Shown: positions 45,295 through 54,051, counted from the stretch's first letter. The stretch: 64,000 nucleotides of DNA from Clostridiales bacterium (GCA_019416935.1 DXWI01000007.1:1-64000); one strand, 5' to 3'. Notes: a model not told the origin generated them from the letters alone. Numbers and translations: made by a program.

Positions 45295-46488
45295 TCAGAA
45301 GATTTCCTTGAAGGTTTCGGCGCCGCCGACAAGTTCCATGATATTGGCGTCCTTGATGGGGTTGTTGCTCTCATCAAAGCTATAGCCATTGGCGCTCGTG
45401 ATACCTTCGACGGAAGCACCCTCGGTGCGGATGGCGTCGATGATGGCCTGCTTGTATTCGTCGGAGCCGGCTTCAGCACCGCTCTCCTCGGCCTTGGCGA
45501 TCGCTGCGCAGAGAACCATGGCGGCGTCATACGCAAGCGGTGCAAACATGTTCGGCACGGGCTCGCCGTATTTCTCTTCGTAAGCGGCCTCGAACGCCTT
45601 CACCGCGTCGGTGGAACCGGGAGCATAACCGGAGCAGTACAGGCTGCCCTCAAGATCCTCTGCGGAGGCATAGTCCGCAACGCCGCCCCAACCGTCGCCG
45701 CCAAGGAACTTGGCGGTGAGACCGAGCGCACGGGCCTGCGTGATGATCATACCATCGTCCTCATAGTAGTTCGGACAGAAAACGACGTCGGGATTTTTGG
45801 CCAAGATGTTGGTGAGCTGTGCGTTGAAATCCTTATCGCCCTTCGCATAGCCCTCCTGCGCGACGACTTCGATGCCCACCTCGGCACACTTGGCGACGAA
45901 GGCCTCGGCCAGTCCCGTGGAGTAGGCGTCACCGGTGAGCGCGATGACCGCCGCGGTCTTGACGCCCAGCTTTTCCGCTGCGTAAGACGCCATCTTTTCG
46001 CCCTGGAACGGATCGATGAAGCAGGAGCGGAACACGTTGGCATACACCGTGCCGTCATCCTCATTGACCGTAACGGCCGCCGCCGTAGCGGAGGCGGTGA
46101 TCATCGGCATGTTGATGGCATACGCTTCCGGAACGACCGCCAGCGTGTTGCCGGTCAGCACGTCGCCAAGAAACGCGGTGATGCCCTCGTCCACCAAACG
46201 CGTGAAAGCATTGATGGCCTCAGCATCCTCGCCCTTGTTGTCGTAGTAGATGAGCTCGACCTGCTTGCCGTTGATGCCGCCGTTTGCATTGAGCTGGTCG
46301 ACATACAGACGAGCGCCTGTCTGCACGGCAAGGCCATAGACGGCGGTGTCGCCGGTATACGGACCCTGCATACCGATTTTGATGGTGCTGCTGCCGGAGG
46401 CCGCGTCGCCGTTGGACGAGCAGCCCGCAAACGCAAAGCAGCCGACGACCATCAACACGGCCATCAAAATACTGATCGTTTTTTTCAT
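45295..46488 (-). CDS. livJ: branched-chain amino acid ABC transporter substrate-binding lipoprotein
   Basis: 397 aa. Signal peptide with lipobox FAFAGC, Cys at about 22, then the type I periplasmic-binding fold (IKIGMQGPYTGDTAVYG, NANGGINGKQVEL). Ligand is expected to be Leu/Ile/Val or a related amino acid, though this family also binds urea and aromatic acids. First gene of the operon, with GGGAGGAAC before the ATG. A perfect palindrome GATGCAATTGCATC lies about 70 nt upstream. Confidence 0.93.
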   Translation of the reverse strand: MKKTISILMAVLMVVGCFAFAGCSSNGDAASGSSTIKIGMQGPYTGDTAVYGLAVQTGARLYVDQLNANGGINGKQVELIYYDNKGEDAEAINAFTRLVDEGITAFLGDVLTGNTLAVVPEAYAINMPMITASATAAAVTVNEDDGTVYANVFRSCFIDPFQGEKMASYAAEKLGVKTAAVIALTGDAYSTGLAEAFVAKCAEVGIEVVAQEGYAKGDKDFNAQLTNILAKNPDVVFCPNYYEDDGMIITQARALGLTAKFLGGDGWGGVADYASAEDLEGSLYCSGYAPGSTDAVKAFEAAYEEKYGEPVPNMFAPLAYDAAMVLCAAIAKAEESGAEAGSDEYKQAIIDAIRTEGASVEGITSANGYSFDESNNPIKDANIMELVGGAETFKEIF

Positions 46489-46555
46489 AATTGTTCCTCC
46501 CTAAGTGAAATAGTCTCCCATATACAAAACATCGGCTCCGCTTTTGAACGGCGCC

Positions 46556-46569
46556 GATGCAATTGCATC
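46556..46569 (-). promoter_or_regulatory. 14-bp palindrome upstream of livJ, possible operator
   Basis: GATGCAATTGCATC is self-complementary and lies in the 96-nt gap between a small membrane-protein gene and livJ. A clear livJ promoter was not found. It could be a regulator site, for instance for a Lrp- or CodY-like protein, but it matches no consensus I can name with confidence. Confidence 0.4.
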
Positions 46570-46584
46570 CATTTGCTTGCCGGT

Positions 46585-46803
46585 TCAAAAAGCGGGGTGG
46601 CGGCGCGTAAGCGCCGGAAGAATGCGGATACCAACCAATACAACGATGCTAAGCAGGAGGGCCAAAATAAAAACAACGCCCAACAGTCGGCTGTCGGGCG
46701 CAGAAAGAGCCATCGTGCCCGCGGCTGAGCAACATGCGGCAAAAACGGCAGAAGAGGCGGCCGCCTTCGTGAAATGCATTCTGCTTTTCGTCTGATACTG
46801 CAT
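46585..46803 (-). CDS. small membrane protein of unknown function
   Basis: 72 aa with an Ala-rich hydrophobic stretch (about 12-30) and a strong membrane helix (about 40-62), ending in a basic tail. The ATG at 46803 is preceded by AAAGGAG at good spacing, and a consensus promoter lies at 46862-46890, so it is very likely expressed. It is upstream of and collinear with livJ. No family recognised. Confidence 0.72.
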   Translation of the reverse strand: MQYQTKSRMHFTKAAASSAVFAACCSAAGTMALSAPDSRLLGVVFILALLLSIVVLVGIRILPALTRRHPAF

Positions 46804-46861
46804 GCTGGCGACTCCTTTCCGCAAAATTTGCTTGTTATTCAGCAAACATGATATTGGAGAT

Positions 46862-46890
46862 AATGTACCACCCGACCGGCGCTTTGTCAA
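46862..46890 (-). promoter_or_regulatory. promoter of the small membrane-protein gene, possibly also of the liv operon
   Basis: On the minus strand TTGACA (46890-46885), 17 nt, TGG-TACATT (46867-46862). Confidence 0.7.
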
Positions 46891-46931
46891 GCGGGTATTA
46901 TATATTTTATATAAATTTTTCAGGAAGCCGC

Positions 46932-47996
46932 TCAGATCCAAGGGATCGGTACGCAGCCCTGCTCGTCCGCGGGGTCGAAGGCATAGTTCTCCGCGCGGTG
47001 TTCCTCCGTATCATAATACACAAAGTCATCGTGTAGCGGCGAATAATTGTAAAACCGGATTTCCCCGGCCGCTTCGTCCACCTGCAACAGGCGCAGATAT
47101 CCGTCGCCGCCGACAAAGCCGGCCGCCTGATAGTTGCAGATCATCTGCAAAACCGTGCGATCCGCCGCGCCGTCGCCGTCATCGTCCACGGCGGCGGGAA
47201 TGCAGCGGCTGTTATAGCGGTGGCCGCACAGCACCATATACAGGTTCGGGTTTTGCAGCACAACGCTGTCGTAGAGCCGCTGCCCCTGCTCGGTGAGCGT
47301 GCAGTCGGTGTCAAAATAGCTGTGCACACAGAGGATGCCAACGCGGTCGGGATGGGCGGCAAGCGTTTCGTTTAAAAACCGGATGCCCTCTTCATCCATG
47401 TTGTAACCGAGATATACGAACAGATAATTCGTTTTCCCCGCATCGATGAGATCGAAGTGCCCGCGGTTGTTACGATAGCTGCCGCCGTACCACGGCTTTC
47501 CCTCCATCCGTGCGGCACCAAACCAACGAGAATACGCGCTGTCGTCCTCTCCGGACACATCATGGTTGCCGGGCAGAACGCCGTAAGGAATGGCGTCGAT
47601 GACGCGCATCGCCTCGTCTGCCGCGCGCCACTGCGCTTCCTCGTCGCGGTTGTGCACAAGATCGCCCGTGTGTACGATATAGGCGAGGTTCAGCCGATCC
47701 GCGTTTTCCGCAAGGAAGCGGGTCTGTTCCAAAAAGATCGCCGGATAGCGGCGGCTGTAGTGCTGCGTATCCGACAGCCAGCCGATGGTATATACCCCTT
47801 CGTCGGCGAGCAGCGGGTCGGGCGTAGGCGACGGCGGCGCGAGCGGCAGCAGCGTTTCCTCCGGAACCGGCCAAAGCGACACGGCGTCTGTGCCGGACAC
47901 AACGGCGTCCGTGGGCGCGGGCGACGGCGCGCGGCGGCAACCCGTTGGCAGCAACAGGGCGAGCAATATGGCAAGCAGGCAAACAGAACGTTTCAT
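46932..47996 (-). CDS. lipoprotein metallophosphoesterase
   Basis: 354 aa. Signal peptide with lipobox LLPTGC, a Pro/Thr-rich linker (to about 60), then a calcineurin-like phosphoesterase domain: SDTQHY, HTGDLVHN, LPGNHD, CVHSYF and CGHRYN supply the metal ligands in order. It probably acts on phosphoesters outside the cell. The ATG at 47996 is 6 nt after extended -10 TGG-TATACT (48008-48003) and has no ribosome binding site, so the message looks leaderless. Confidence 0.88.
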   Translation of the reverse strand: MKRSVCLLAILLALLLPTGCRRAPSPAPTDAVVSGTDAVSLWPVPEETLLPLAPPSPTPDPLLADEGVYTIGWLSDTQHYSRRYPAIFLEQTRFLAENADRLNLAYIVHTGDLVHNRDEEAQWRAADEAMRVIDAIPYGVLPGNHDVSGEDDSAYSRWFGAARMEGKPWYGGSYRNNRGHFDLIDAGKTNYLFVYLGYNMDEEGIRFLNETLAAHPDRVGILCVHSYFDTDCTLTEQGQRLYDSVVLQNPNLYMVLCGHRYNSRCIPAAVDDDGDGAADRTVLQMICNYQAAGFVGGDGYLRLLQVDEAAGEIRFYNYSPLHDDFVYYDTEEHRAENYAFDPADEQGCVPIPWI

Positions 47997-48052
47997 ATTG
48001 TTAGTATACCATATCTTTCCCGGTTTGTGCAGCCAATCGCTGCCCACGCCTG

Positions 48053-48082
48053 TTGCCATGGGCCGCTCGGCCGTGGTAGAAT
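48053..48082 (+). promoter_or_regulatory. promoter of the small membrane protein/CAT-like gene pair
   Basis: TTGCCA (48053-48058), 18 nt, TGG-TAGAAT (48077-48082). Confidence 0.5.
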
Positions 48083-48114
48083 AAACTATTCTTTGCATGG
48101 AGGAGCGATGCTAT

Positions 48115-48327
48115 ATGGTTTGGACCTGGATCGCCGGTTCGCTTCTGGTTGTAGCGGGGCTGCTGCTGGTTTTCTGCCCGAAGCAGATCTGGCGCTTTGC
48201 CGAGCGCTGGAAGTCCTATTATGCGGATGAACCCTCGGATTTGTATCTCAACAGTTCGTGGATTGGCGGTCTCATCCTTGCAGCCGTCGGCGTTGTGATC
48301 GTGGTACTGCCGTACTTTTTGAAATAG
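48115..48327 (+). CDS. small two-helix membrane protein (DUF6199-like)
   Basis: 70 aa: helix 1 (about 2-20), a cytoplasmic or outer loop with KSYYADEPSDLYL, and helix 2 (about 46-66). The loop pattern resembles the DUF6199 group of small Firmicutes membrane proteins. I chose the ATG at 48115, 9 nt after TGGAGGAG; an upstream ATG at 48097 overlaps that site. The CAT-like gene starts 14 nt later. Confidence 0.72.
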   Translation: MVWTWIAGSLLVVAGLLLVFCPKQIWRFAERWKSYYADEPSDLYLNSSWIGGLILAAVGVVIVVLPYFLK

Positions 48328-48341
48328 GAGCGTAGCGGAGC

Positions 48342-48971
48342 ATGCGGCAGATCGATCCGACAGTCTGGGACCGGCGCGAGACGGCGGCCTTTTTCGGCAC
48401 GCTGGATTTTCCGTTCTATAATATGAGCTGGCGCGCGGACGTGACCAACCTTCACCGGGCGGCGAAGGACGGCGGCCGGTCGTTCTATTTTTCCATGATC
48501 TATGAGGTGATGCACTCGCTCAACGGCGTGGAAGCATTTTTGTACAAGCTGCGGAGACAATCGGTTGTGCGGCATGATGCGCTCTCTCCGTCCTTCACCG
48601 TCCCTGCGGCAAACGAGCAGTTCAAAATCGTCAGCATGGACTGGGACGAGCGGGAAGCGAGAGATGCTTTTTGCGTGCGCGCAAAGGCGCTTGCGGATGC
48701 GCAGACGGCACAGTTCCCGGCCGATGCCCAGGAGCAGCGCGACGACTGGGCCTATATTTCCTGCGTGCCGTGGGTGGATTTTTTGTCCATCACCAACGAG
48801 ATGAACATCGACCGCGACGATTCCATTCCCCGCGTCGGCTGGGGGAAATTCGTGCCGGAGGGCGATCGCCTGCGCCTGACGGTTGCGCTGCAGGTCAACC
48901 ACCGGCTCATCGACGGCCTGCACATCGGCAAATTCGCGCAGCTGCTGCAGTCCCGGCTGGACGAAGCGTGA
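48342..48971 (+). CDS. chloramphenicol acetyltransferase-like acyltransferase
   Basis: 209 aa covering the whole CAT fold. The catalytic motif appears as VNHRLIDGLHIGKF near residue 188, matching HxxxDG, and the N-terminus (FPFYNMSWRADVT) aligns with CAT's FYxxx..D. Similar chromosomal proteins in Clostridia are not proven to confer chloramphenicol resistance, so another acyl acceptor is possible. The start codon ATG at 48342 is behind GGAGCG. No terminator with a T-tract follows. Confidence 0.85.
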   Translation: MRQIDPTVWDRRETAAFFGTLDFPFYNMSWRADVTNLHRAAKDGGRSFYFSMIYEVMHSLNGVEAFLYKLRRQSVVRHDALSPSFTVPAANEQFKIVSMDWDEREARDAFCVRAKALADAQTAQFPADAQEQRDDWAYISCVPWVDFLSITNEMNIDRDDSIPRVGWGKFVPEGDRLRLTVALQVNHRLIDGLHIGKFAQLLQSRLDEA

Positions 48972-48995
48972 CGAATTGCCCGGGCAACGTTTGTC

Positions 48996-49024
48996 TTGCA
49001 GGAGAGCCGCATTGCGGCTATAAT
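48996..49024 (+). promoter_or_regulatory. promoter of the DUF1015 gene
   Basis: TTGCAG (48996-49001), 17 nt, TATAAT (49019-49024). Confidence 0.65.
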
Positions 49025-49064
49025 AAAACGAACTACTCATTCGTAACAGTGGAGGCTTTTACAC

Positions 49065-50396
49065 ATGAATCGCTATCAGAACGATGTTGGCGTACTCGTC
49101 CCGAACGTGATGCTGCCCGCAAAGGGCGCCGATTTTGAAAAGTGGGCCGTCGTGGCCTGCGATCAGTACACCTCGCAGCCGGAATATTGGGAAAAGGCCC
49201 GCAGTATCGCGGGCAGCGCGCCGACAACGCTCGATCTGTTCCTGCCGGAAGCGTTTTTGGGTAAGCCGGATGAAGCGCAGCGCATCGAACGGATTCGCAA
49301 CAACATGAAGCGCTATCTGGAGACCGGTATTCTCGAGGAGAAGCCGCAGGGCTTTGTACTTGTGAAGCGCACCGTAGCGGGCAAAACGCGCCACGGCCTC
49401 GTCATGGCGCTCGATCTGGAGCAATATGATTATCATAAGGGCTCCACAACGCTCATCCGCGCTACGGAGGGCACGATCGAATCGCGCATTCCGCCGCGCC
49501 TGCGCATCCGCGAGGGAGCGCCGCTCGAGCTGCCGCACATCCTCGTGCTGATCGACGACCCGGAGAACACCGTTGTGGAACCGCTCCTTCAGCAAACGGA
49601 CGGGATGGAGCAGCTCTATGATACCGAGCTGATGCTGGACGGCGGCCATATCGAGGGATGGCTGGTCTCGGACGAAAACAAGATTCACGGCGTGCTTGGC
49701 GCGTTGGCAAAGCTCACCGATGAAAGGGCGTTCCACGAAAAGTACGGCGACCACGCGCCGCTGCTGTTCGCCATGGGCGACGGCAACCACAGCTTTGCAA
49801 CGGCCAAGGCCAACTGGGAAAAGATCAAGGCGACGCTGCCCGAGGAGCAGAAGGCTGCGCACCCGGCGCGGTATGCGCTCGTGGAGGTCGAGAACGTTCA
49901 CGATGCGGGCATTGTGTTTGAGCCGATTCATCGCGTGGTATTCGGTGTGGACGGAGAAAAGGGCGTGGAACGGCTGAAGGGATACCTTGCCGCGCAGAAC
50001 GGCGGCGCCGAAGTGCGCTTCTTTGAAAACGATGGCCCCACCGCTGTGCTTGCCGGTCCCAACACGCATGTGATCCCGTTCTTCTTCCGGGGAAAGCAGG
50101 GGGCGTTCATCGTGTCGGGCCCCTCGCAGCAGTTGACCGTCGGCACGCTGCAAAACGCGATCGACGCGCTGCTTCGGGATATTCCGGGCACGGAGGTTGA
50201 TTATATCCACGGTGAGGACGTGGTGCGCACGCTGGCTGAGAAGGAGGACACCATCGGGTTCCTGCTTCCGGCAATGGAGAAATCACAGTTGTTCCCCACG
50301 GTCGTATACGACGGCGCGCTGCCGCGCAAGACCTTCTCCATGGGCGAAGCGAATGAAAAGCGCTACTATCTCGAATGCCGCCGTATCGACGGCTGA
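49065..50396 (+). CDS. DUF1015 family protein
   Basis: 443 aa, full length for the family, cytosolic. Conserved blocks include the N-terminal DFEKWAVVACDQYTSQPEYW, LLFAMGDGNHSFATAKA (about 227-243) with conserved Asp-Gly-Asn-His, and a C-terminal GFLLPAMEKSQLFPTV. DUF1015 genes often sit beside serine biosynthesis genes in other Firmicutes, but none is here. Biochemical function unknown. The ATG at 49065 follows GTGGAGG. Aspartate kinase follows 69 nt later. Confidence 0.9.
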   Translation: MNRYQNDVGVLVPNVMLPAKGADFEKWAVVACDQYTSQPEYWEKARSIAGSAPTTLDLFLPEAFLGKPDEAQRIERIRNNMKRYLETGILEEKPQGFVLVKRTVAGKTRHGLVMALDLEQYDYHKGSTTLIRATEGTIESRIPPRLRIREGAPLELPHILVLIDDPENTVVEPLLQQTDGMEQLYDTELMLDGGHIEGWLVSDENKIHGVLGALAKLTDERAFHEKYGDHAPLLFAMGDGNHSFATAKANWEKIKATLPEEQKAAHPARYALVEVENVHDAGIVFEPIHRVVFGVDGEKGVERLKGYLAAQNGGAEVRFFENDGPTAVLAGPNTHVIPFFFRGKQGAFIVSGPSQQLTVGTLQNAIDALLRDIPGTEVDYIHGEDVVRTLAEKEDTIGFLLPAMEKSQLFPTVVYDGALPRKTFSMGEANEKRYYLECRRIDG

Positions 50397-50465
50397 TCGG
50401 GAACAACCGGCAGCGGGTGCAGGCCACCTCAAAGCCGGTATCATTTGATAAGGAATCGAAAGAAC

Positions 50466-51782
50466 ATGGCGATCAAGATGACCAAATTCGGTGGAAGCTC
50501 TATGGCGGACGCCGCACAATTCCGAAAGGTAAAAGCCATCATCCTGGCGGACCCGGCGCGTCAGTTCGTCGTGCCGTCCGCTCCGGGCAAGCGCTTTCCG
50601 GGCGACGACAAGGTGACGGATCTGCTGTACCTGTGCTATGCGCAGCAGGCGGAGGGCGTCTCGTTCGATGATACGTTCGACGCCATCACCGCACGATATG
50701 TGGAGATCGAGCGCGAGCTCGGTCTTTCCACCGACATTGCGTCCGAGCTTCGCGCCATTCGCCGCAATTTGGAGGACGGTGCATCCGAGGACTATATGGC
50801 CAGCCGCGGCGAATATCTCAACGCGCTACTGCTTTCCGATTTTCTGGGCTTTGAGTTCGTGGATGCTGCGGAGCTGATCTGCTTCCATTCTGACGGCACC
50901 TATGACGACGAAACGACGCAGAAATGGACGCAGCGTCTCGGGGGCCGCAAGGGGCTGGTGATCCCCGGCTTCTACGGCCGCAAGCGCGACGGCAGCATCA
51001 AGACCTTTTCCCGCGGCGGTTCCGATATCACCGGGGCGATCGTTGCGCGCGCCGTGCATGCGGACGTCTATGAAAACTGGACGGATGTATCGGGCTTTCT
51101 GATGGCGGATCCGCGCATCGTCAAAAACCCGAAGGTCATTCGCACGGTTTCGTATTCCGAACTGCGGGAGCTCTCCTATATGGGCGCGACCGTTTTGCAC
51201 GAGGATTCCATCTTCCCCGTGCGCAAGGCGCACATTCCGATCAATGTGCGCAATACCAACGCGCCGCAGGAACCCGGCACCATGGTCGTGCCGGACAGCT
51301 ACCTGCAATATTACGAGCGCGAGGGGATTCTCACGGGCGTAGCCGGACGCACCGGCTTCACGGTCATCACCGTGTACAAGGACAACATGCACAATGAGAT
51401 CGGCTTTGGCTACCGGCTGCTGCGCGTATTGGACCGCTACAACATTTCGTTTGAGCATATTCCCTCCGGCATCGACACCATGTCGCTGGTCGTCGCGGAC
51501 GCCAAGCTCAAGGAGCATCTGGAAGCGGTGCTGCGGGAGATCCGCCGCGACTGCGATCCAAAGACCGTGGAGCTGCAGTCCAACATGGCGCTGATTGCGA
51601 CCGTCGGCAAGGGCATGGTGCGCAGCATCGGTACCGCCGCGAAGCTGTTCACCGCGCTCAATGCGGCGAATGTGAACGTTCGCATGATCGATCAGGGCTC
51701 GTCGGAGATGAATATCATCGTCGGCGTGGAGAGCGACGATTTTGAGACGGCAGTGCGCGCCATTTACGACGCATTTGCATAA
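50466..51782 (+). CDS. lysC: aspartate kinase
   Basis: 438 aa, phosphorylating aspartate as the first step to Lys, Thr and Met. KFGGSSMA (7-14) is the kinase signature; the nucleotide and substrate loop FSRGGSDITGA is near 180; two ACT domains fill the C-terminus (about 285-435) and give feedback inhibition by an amino acid. Size and order fit the monofunctional class without an internal alpha/beta start. The ATG at 50466 follows AAGGAA at 10 nt. No lysine riboswitch fits in the 69-nt gap upstream. Confidence 0.94.
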   Translation: MAIKMTKFGGSSMADAAQFRKVKAIILADPARQFVVPSAPGKRFPGDDKVTDLLYLCYAQQAEGVSFDDTFDAITARYVEIERELGLSTDIASELRAIRRNLEDGASEDYMASRGEYLNALLLSDFLGFEFVDAAELICFHSDGTYDDETTQKWTQRLGGRKGLVIPGFYGRKRDGSIKTFSRGGSDITGAIVARAVHADVYENWTDVSGFLMADPRIVKNPKVIRTVSYSELRELSYMGATVLHEDSIFPVRKAHIPINVRNTNAPQEPGTMVVPDSYLQYYEREGILTGVAGRTGFTVITVYKDNMHNEIGFGYRLLRVLDRYNISFEHIPSGIDTMSLVVADAKLKEHLEAVLREIRRDCDPKTVELQSNMALIATVGKGMVRSIGTAAKLFTALNAANVNVRMIDQGSSEMNIIVGVESDDFETAVRAIYDAFA

Positions 51783-51867
51783 GAACAAACCGAACCATTG
51801 TTTGCGGGCGCGGCACGATCAAGCCGTGCCCGCCTTGGTATCCGAAGGGAGAAAGGGGAGATCGTTG

Positions 51868-51906
51868 ATGAAGAAACACCGTGTCAGGAGGGCCCACGGC
51901 GCTTGA
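51868..51906 (+). CDS. possible 12-residue leader peptide
   Basis: ATG at 51868, 7 nt after GGGGAG, encodes 12 residues rich in Lys/Arg/His and stops 35 nt before the GNAT gene. A GGCACG/CGTGCC stem-loop lies upstream at about 51806-51832. It may be a regulatory reading frame or a chance product; low confidence. Confidence 0.3.
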   Translation: MKKHRVRRAHGA

Positions 51907-51941
51907 CCCTCCGAACTTTTGATGAGGAGGAAAGCAACCAA

Positions 51942-52409
51942 ATGAACAGAACTTTGAACCCTAGCACGGCGAAACCGGAGCGGATCGACGCCGTGCGGCT
52001 GAGCAAACCGGAGGATTACCCGCAGCTTTTGCGGCTGGAGAACGATTTTTTGTCCGAGATCGGAGAACCGTGTCTGGATGCGCCGCGCATGGAGCGGCTG
52101 CAACGGGCGGTTGAGGCGGGAAGAATCGTGTTCTTCCTTGCAAGGCGCGGTGATCGTGCGGTCGGCATGTGCTCGGTCAGCCCCTGCTTTTCAACGTTCG
52201 CCTGCACGGATATCGGCGTGTTTGATGATTTCTATGTGGAGCCGGCGCACCGGCAGTGCGGCGCGGCGCGCCTGTTGGTTCGGGCGGCGGAAAACTGGTG
52301 CCGGAAAAACGGCCTTGCGAGCCTGATCGTCGGCGCATCGGACGAGGCGATGTACAAAAGCCTCGGCTTTACAACAGCCCTTGGGCCGATACTCGCGCAC
52401 CCGATTTGA
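51942..52409 (+). CDS. GNAT family N-acetyltransferase
   Basis: 155 aa, a single GNAT domain. VEPAHRQCGAARLLVRAAENW (split, near 98-118) is the acetyl-CoA loop with Q-C-G-A-A in place of the common R-G-x-G-x-A, and YKSLGF near 143 is the conserved C-terminal strand. Acceptor unknown. The ATG at 51942 follows GAGGAGGAAA. It ends in a strong terminator. Confidence 0.85.
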   Translation: MNRTLNPSTAKPERIDAVRLSKPEDYPQLLRLENDFLSEIGEPCLDAPRMERLQRAVEAGRIVFFLARRGDRAVGMCSVSPCFSTFACTDIGVFDDFYVEPAHRQCGAARLLVRAAENWCRKNGLASLIVGASDEAMYKSLGFTTALGPILAHPI

Positions 52410-52416
52410 CCGGGCA

Positions 52417-52444
52417 ATGCTCCCCCGCGGGGGAGCATTTTTTT
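52417..52444 (+). terminator. intrinsic terminator between the GNAT gene and birA
   Basis: ATGCTCCC pairs with GGGAGCAT around CCGCGG (52417-52438), followed by seven T. Confidence 0.92.
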
Positions 52445-52451
52445 AAACCGA

Positions 52452-52504
52452 TTGTCACCAAATTTCGACCAATGGTTGACGATGGATGGGCGGACTGGTA
52501 CAAT
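52452..52504 (+). promoter_or_regulatory. birA-bioY promoter with a candidate BirA operator
   Basis: TTGACG (52476-52481), 17 nt, TGG-TACAAT (52499-52504). An inverted repeat, TTGTCACC (52452-52459) and GGTTGACGA (52474-52482), resembles the BirA box (TTGTTAACC, spacer, GGTTAACAA), and its right half covers the -35. The match is imperfect. Confidence 0.55.
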
Positions 52505-52535
52505 ACCGGCTGTACAGGGAGGGATGGGGAGCGAC

Positions 52536-53516
52536 ATGATACAGATTCGCAACGCGGTGCTGGCCGAGCTGGAACGGCATCGGGGAGAGTATATTTCCGG
52601 CGAGGAGCTTGCAAAGTGCCTGCATGTGAGCCGCAACGCCGTTTGGAAGGCCATCGGCGCGCTGCGCAGCGACGGCTATCCGATCGATGCGCGCACCAAC
52701 TGCGGCTATGCGCTTTCGGATGGCTGCGACATTCTCTCGGCGCAGAGCGTGGAGCGGTTTTTGCATACGCCCGGGCTGAACGTGCAGGTGCGCGGCGAGG
52801 TCAGCTCAACGAACACGCTTGTACGGCAGGCGGCCGAAGCGGGCGAGCCGGAGGGGCTGCTGCTGTTTGCGTCTTCGCAGACCGAAGGGCGCGGCCGGCG
52901 CGGCAGATCGTTCTATTCGCCCGACGGCGGCAACCTCTATATGAGCGCCCTGTTGCGCCCGCCGTTGGCCGCTAAGGACGCGGCGCTGATCACAACGCTC
53001 GCTGCCGTTGCGGTGGCAGAGGCGGTGGAGGAGATCGGCGGCCGTGAATGTGGCATCAAATGGGTGAACGACGTCTATTGCGGCGGGAAAAAGATATGCG
53101 GCATCCTGACGGAAGCATCGCTGGATTGTGAGGCGGGGATGCTCGCCTATGCGGTCGTCGGGATCGGGATCAATGTGCGCCCGCCGAAAAACGGCTTTCC
53201 GGAACCGCTTCGTGCGATTGCAGGCGCGGTGTTTGAACAGGATTTGCCGGAGGCGGAGGCGGCGAGCCGGCTGGCGGCCGCGGTCTGGGATCGCTTTTTC
53301 GCCATGTATCGCCGGCTGCCGGACACCGGCTTCCTTTCCGAATACCGGCGGCGTTCCTTTCTGCTGGGAAAACCGATCGACGTGCTGCGGCCGGATCGGA
53401 ACATTCCGGCCGTCGCGCTTTCCATCGACGCGCATGCGGGGCTGGTGGTTCGCTATGCGGACGGGCGGGAGGAGACGCTCTCCTCCGGTGAAGTAAGCGT
53501 AAGGAGCGCGGAATAG
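52536..53516 (+). CDS. birA: bifunctional biotin-protein ligase/biotin operon repressor
   Basis: 326 aa (class II BirA). An N-terminal winged helix (1-62; SGEELAKCLHVSRNAVWKAIGALRSDGY, split) binds DNA; the ligase core has SSTNT, the biotinyl-AMP loop GRGRRGRSFYSP (about 122-133), KWVNDVY (about 174) and a C-terminal SH3-like domain (about 275-326). The ATG at 52536 follows GGGGAG at short spacing; an in-frame ATG at 52524 is an alternative. bioY follows after 1 nt, so the ligase, its repressor function and the biotin importer are one unit. Confidence 0.93.
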   Translation: MIQIRNAVLAELERHRGEYISGEELAKCLHVSRNAVWKAIGALRSDGYPIDARTNCGYALSDGCDILSAQSVERFLHTPGLNVQVRGEVSSTNTLVRQAAEAGEPEGLLLFASSQTEGRGRRGRSFYSPDGGNLYMSALLRPPLAAKDAALITTLAAVAVAEAVEEIGGRECGIKWVNDVYCGGKKICGILTEASLDCEAGMLAYAVVGIGINVRPPKNGFPEPLRAIAGAVFEQDLPEAEAASRLAAAVWDRFFAMYRRLPDTGFLSEYRRRSFLLGKPIDVLRPDRNIPAVALSIDAHAGLVVRYADGREETLSSGEVSVRSAE

Positions 53517-53517
53517 A

Positions 53518-54051
53518 ATGAAGAACCGTACAAAAACCATGGCGCAGGCGGCGCTGTGTACCGCACTGCTGTGCCTGCTGGCACAGGTGACCATCCCGAT
53601 GCCATCCGGCGTGCCCATCACGCTGCAAACGTTTGCCGTTGCGCTGGCGGGTTACTGCCAGGACGCAAAGCGCGCGTCCATTTCCGTGGTCGGGTATTTG
53701 CTGCTCGGGCTGGTCGGCGTGCCCGTATTCTCCGCGATGCAGGGCGGTATTGGCGTTTTCGCCGGGCCGACGGGCGGATTTTTGATCGGCTTTGTGCCGT
53801 TTGCCGCGCTTTGCGCGCTTGCTGCCGCGGCGCCGCGGGTCGGATGGGCGATCCTGCTTTCGCTGGCGGGGCTGCTCTGCTGCCATGCGTTCGGAACCGT
53901 CTGGTTCAGCGCGGTGGCCAGGGCGTCGTTCGGCAAGGCGTTCCTTCTTGCCAGCGCGCCGTACCTGATCAAGGATGTGATTTCGGTATTCGCCGCCTAT
54001 CTGCTGTCACGCGCCATTCTCAAGGCGCTTGCACGCTCACAGCGGGCATAG
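53518..54051 (+). CDS. bioY: biotin ECF transporter S component BioY
   Basis: A 177-aa membrane protein with about six helices. The family blocks PMPSGVPITLQTFAVALAG (about 22-40) and GPTGGFLIGF (about 82-91) bind biotin. It works with EcfA/EcfT, which are not in the window. The ATG at 53518 lies 1 nt after birA. Loss of repression at low biotin would raise both proteins. Confidence 0.95.
   Translation: MKNRTKTMAQAALCTALLCLLAQVTIPMPSGVPITLQTFAVALAGYCQDAKRASISVVGYLLLGLVGVPVFSAMQGGIGVFAGPTGGFLIGFVPFAALCALAAAAPRVGWAILLSLAGLLCCHAFGTVWFSAVARASFGKAFLLASAPYLIKDVISVFAAYLLSRAILKALARSQRA

Noticed and set aside
50397..50465. lysine riboswitch before aspartate kinase
   Set aside because: The gap is 69 nt, too short for the lysine riboswitch of about 170 nt, and no terminator is present.
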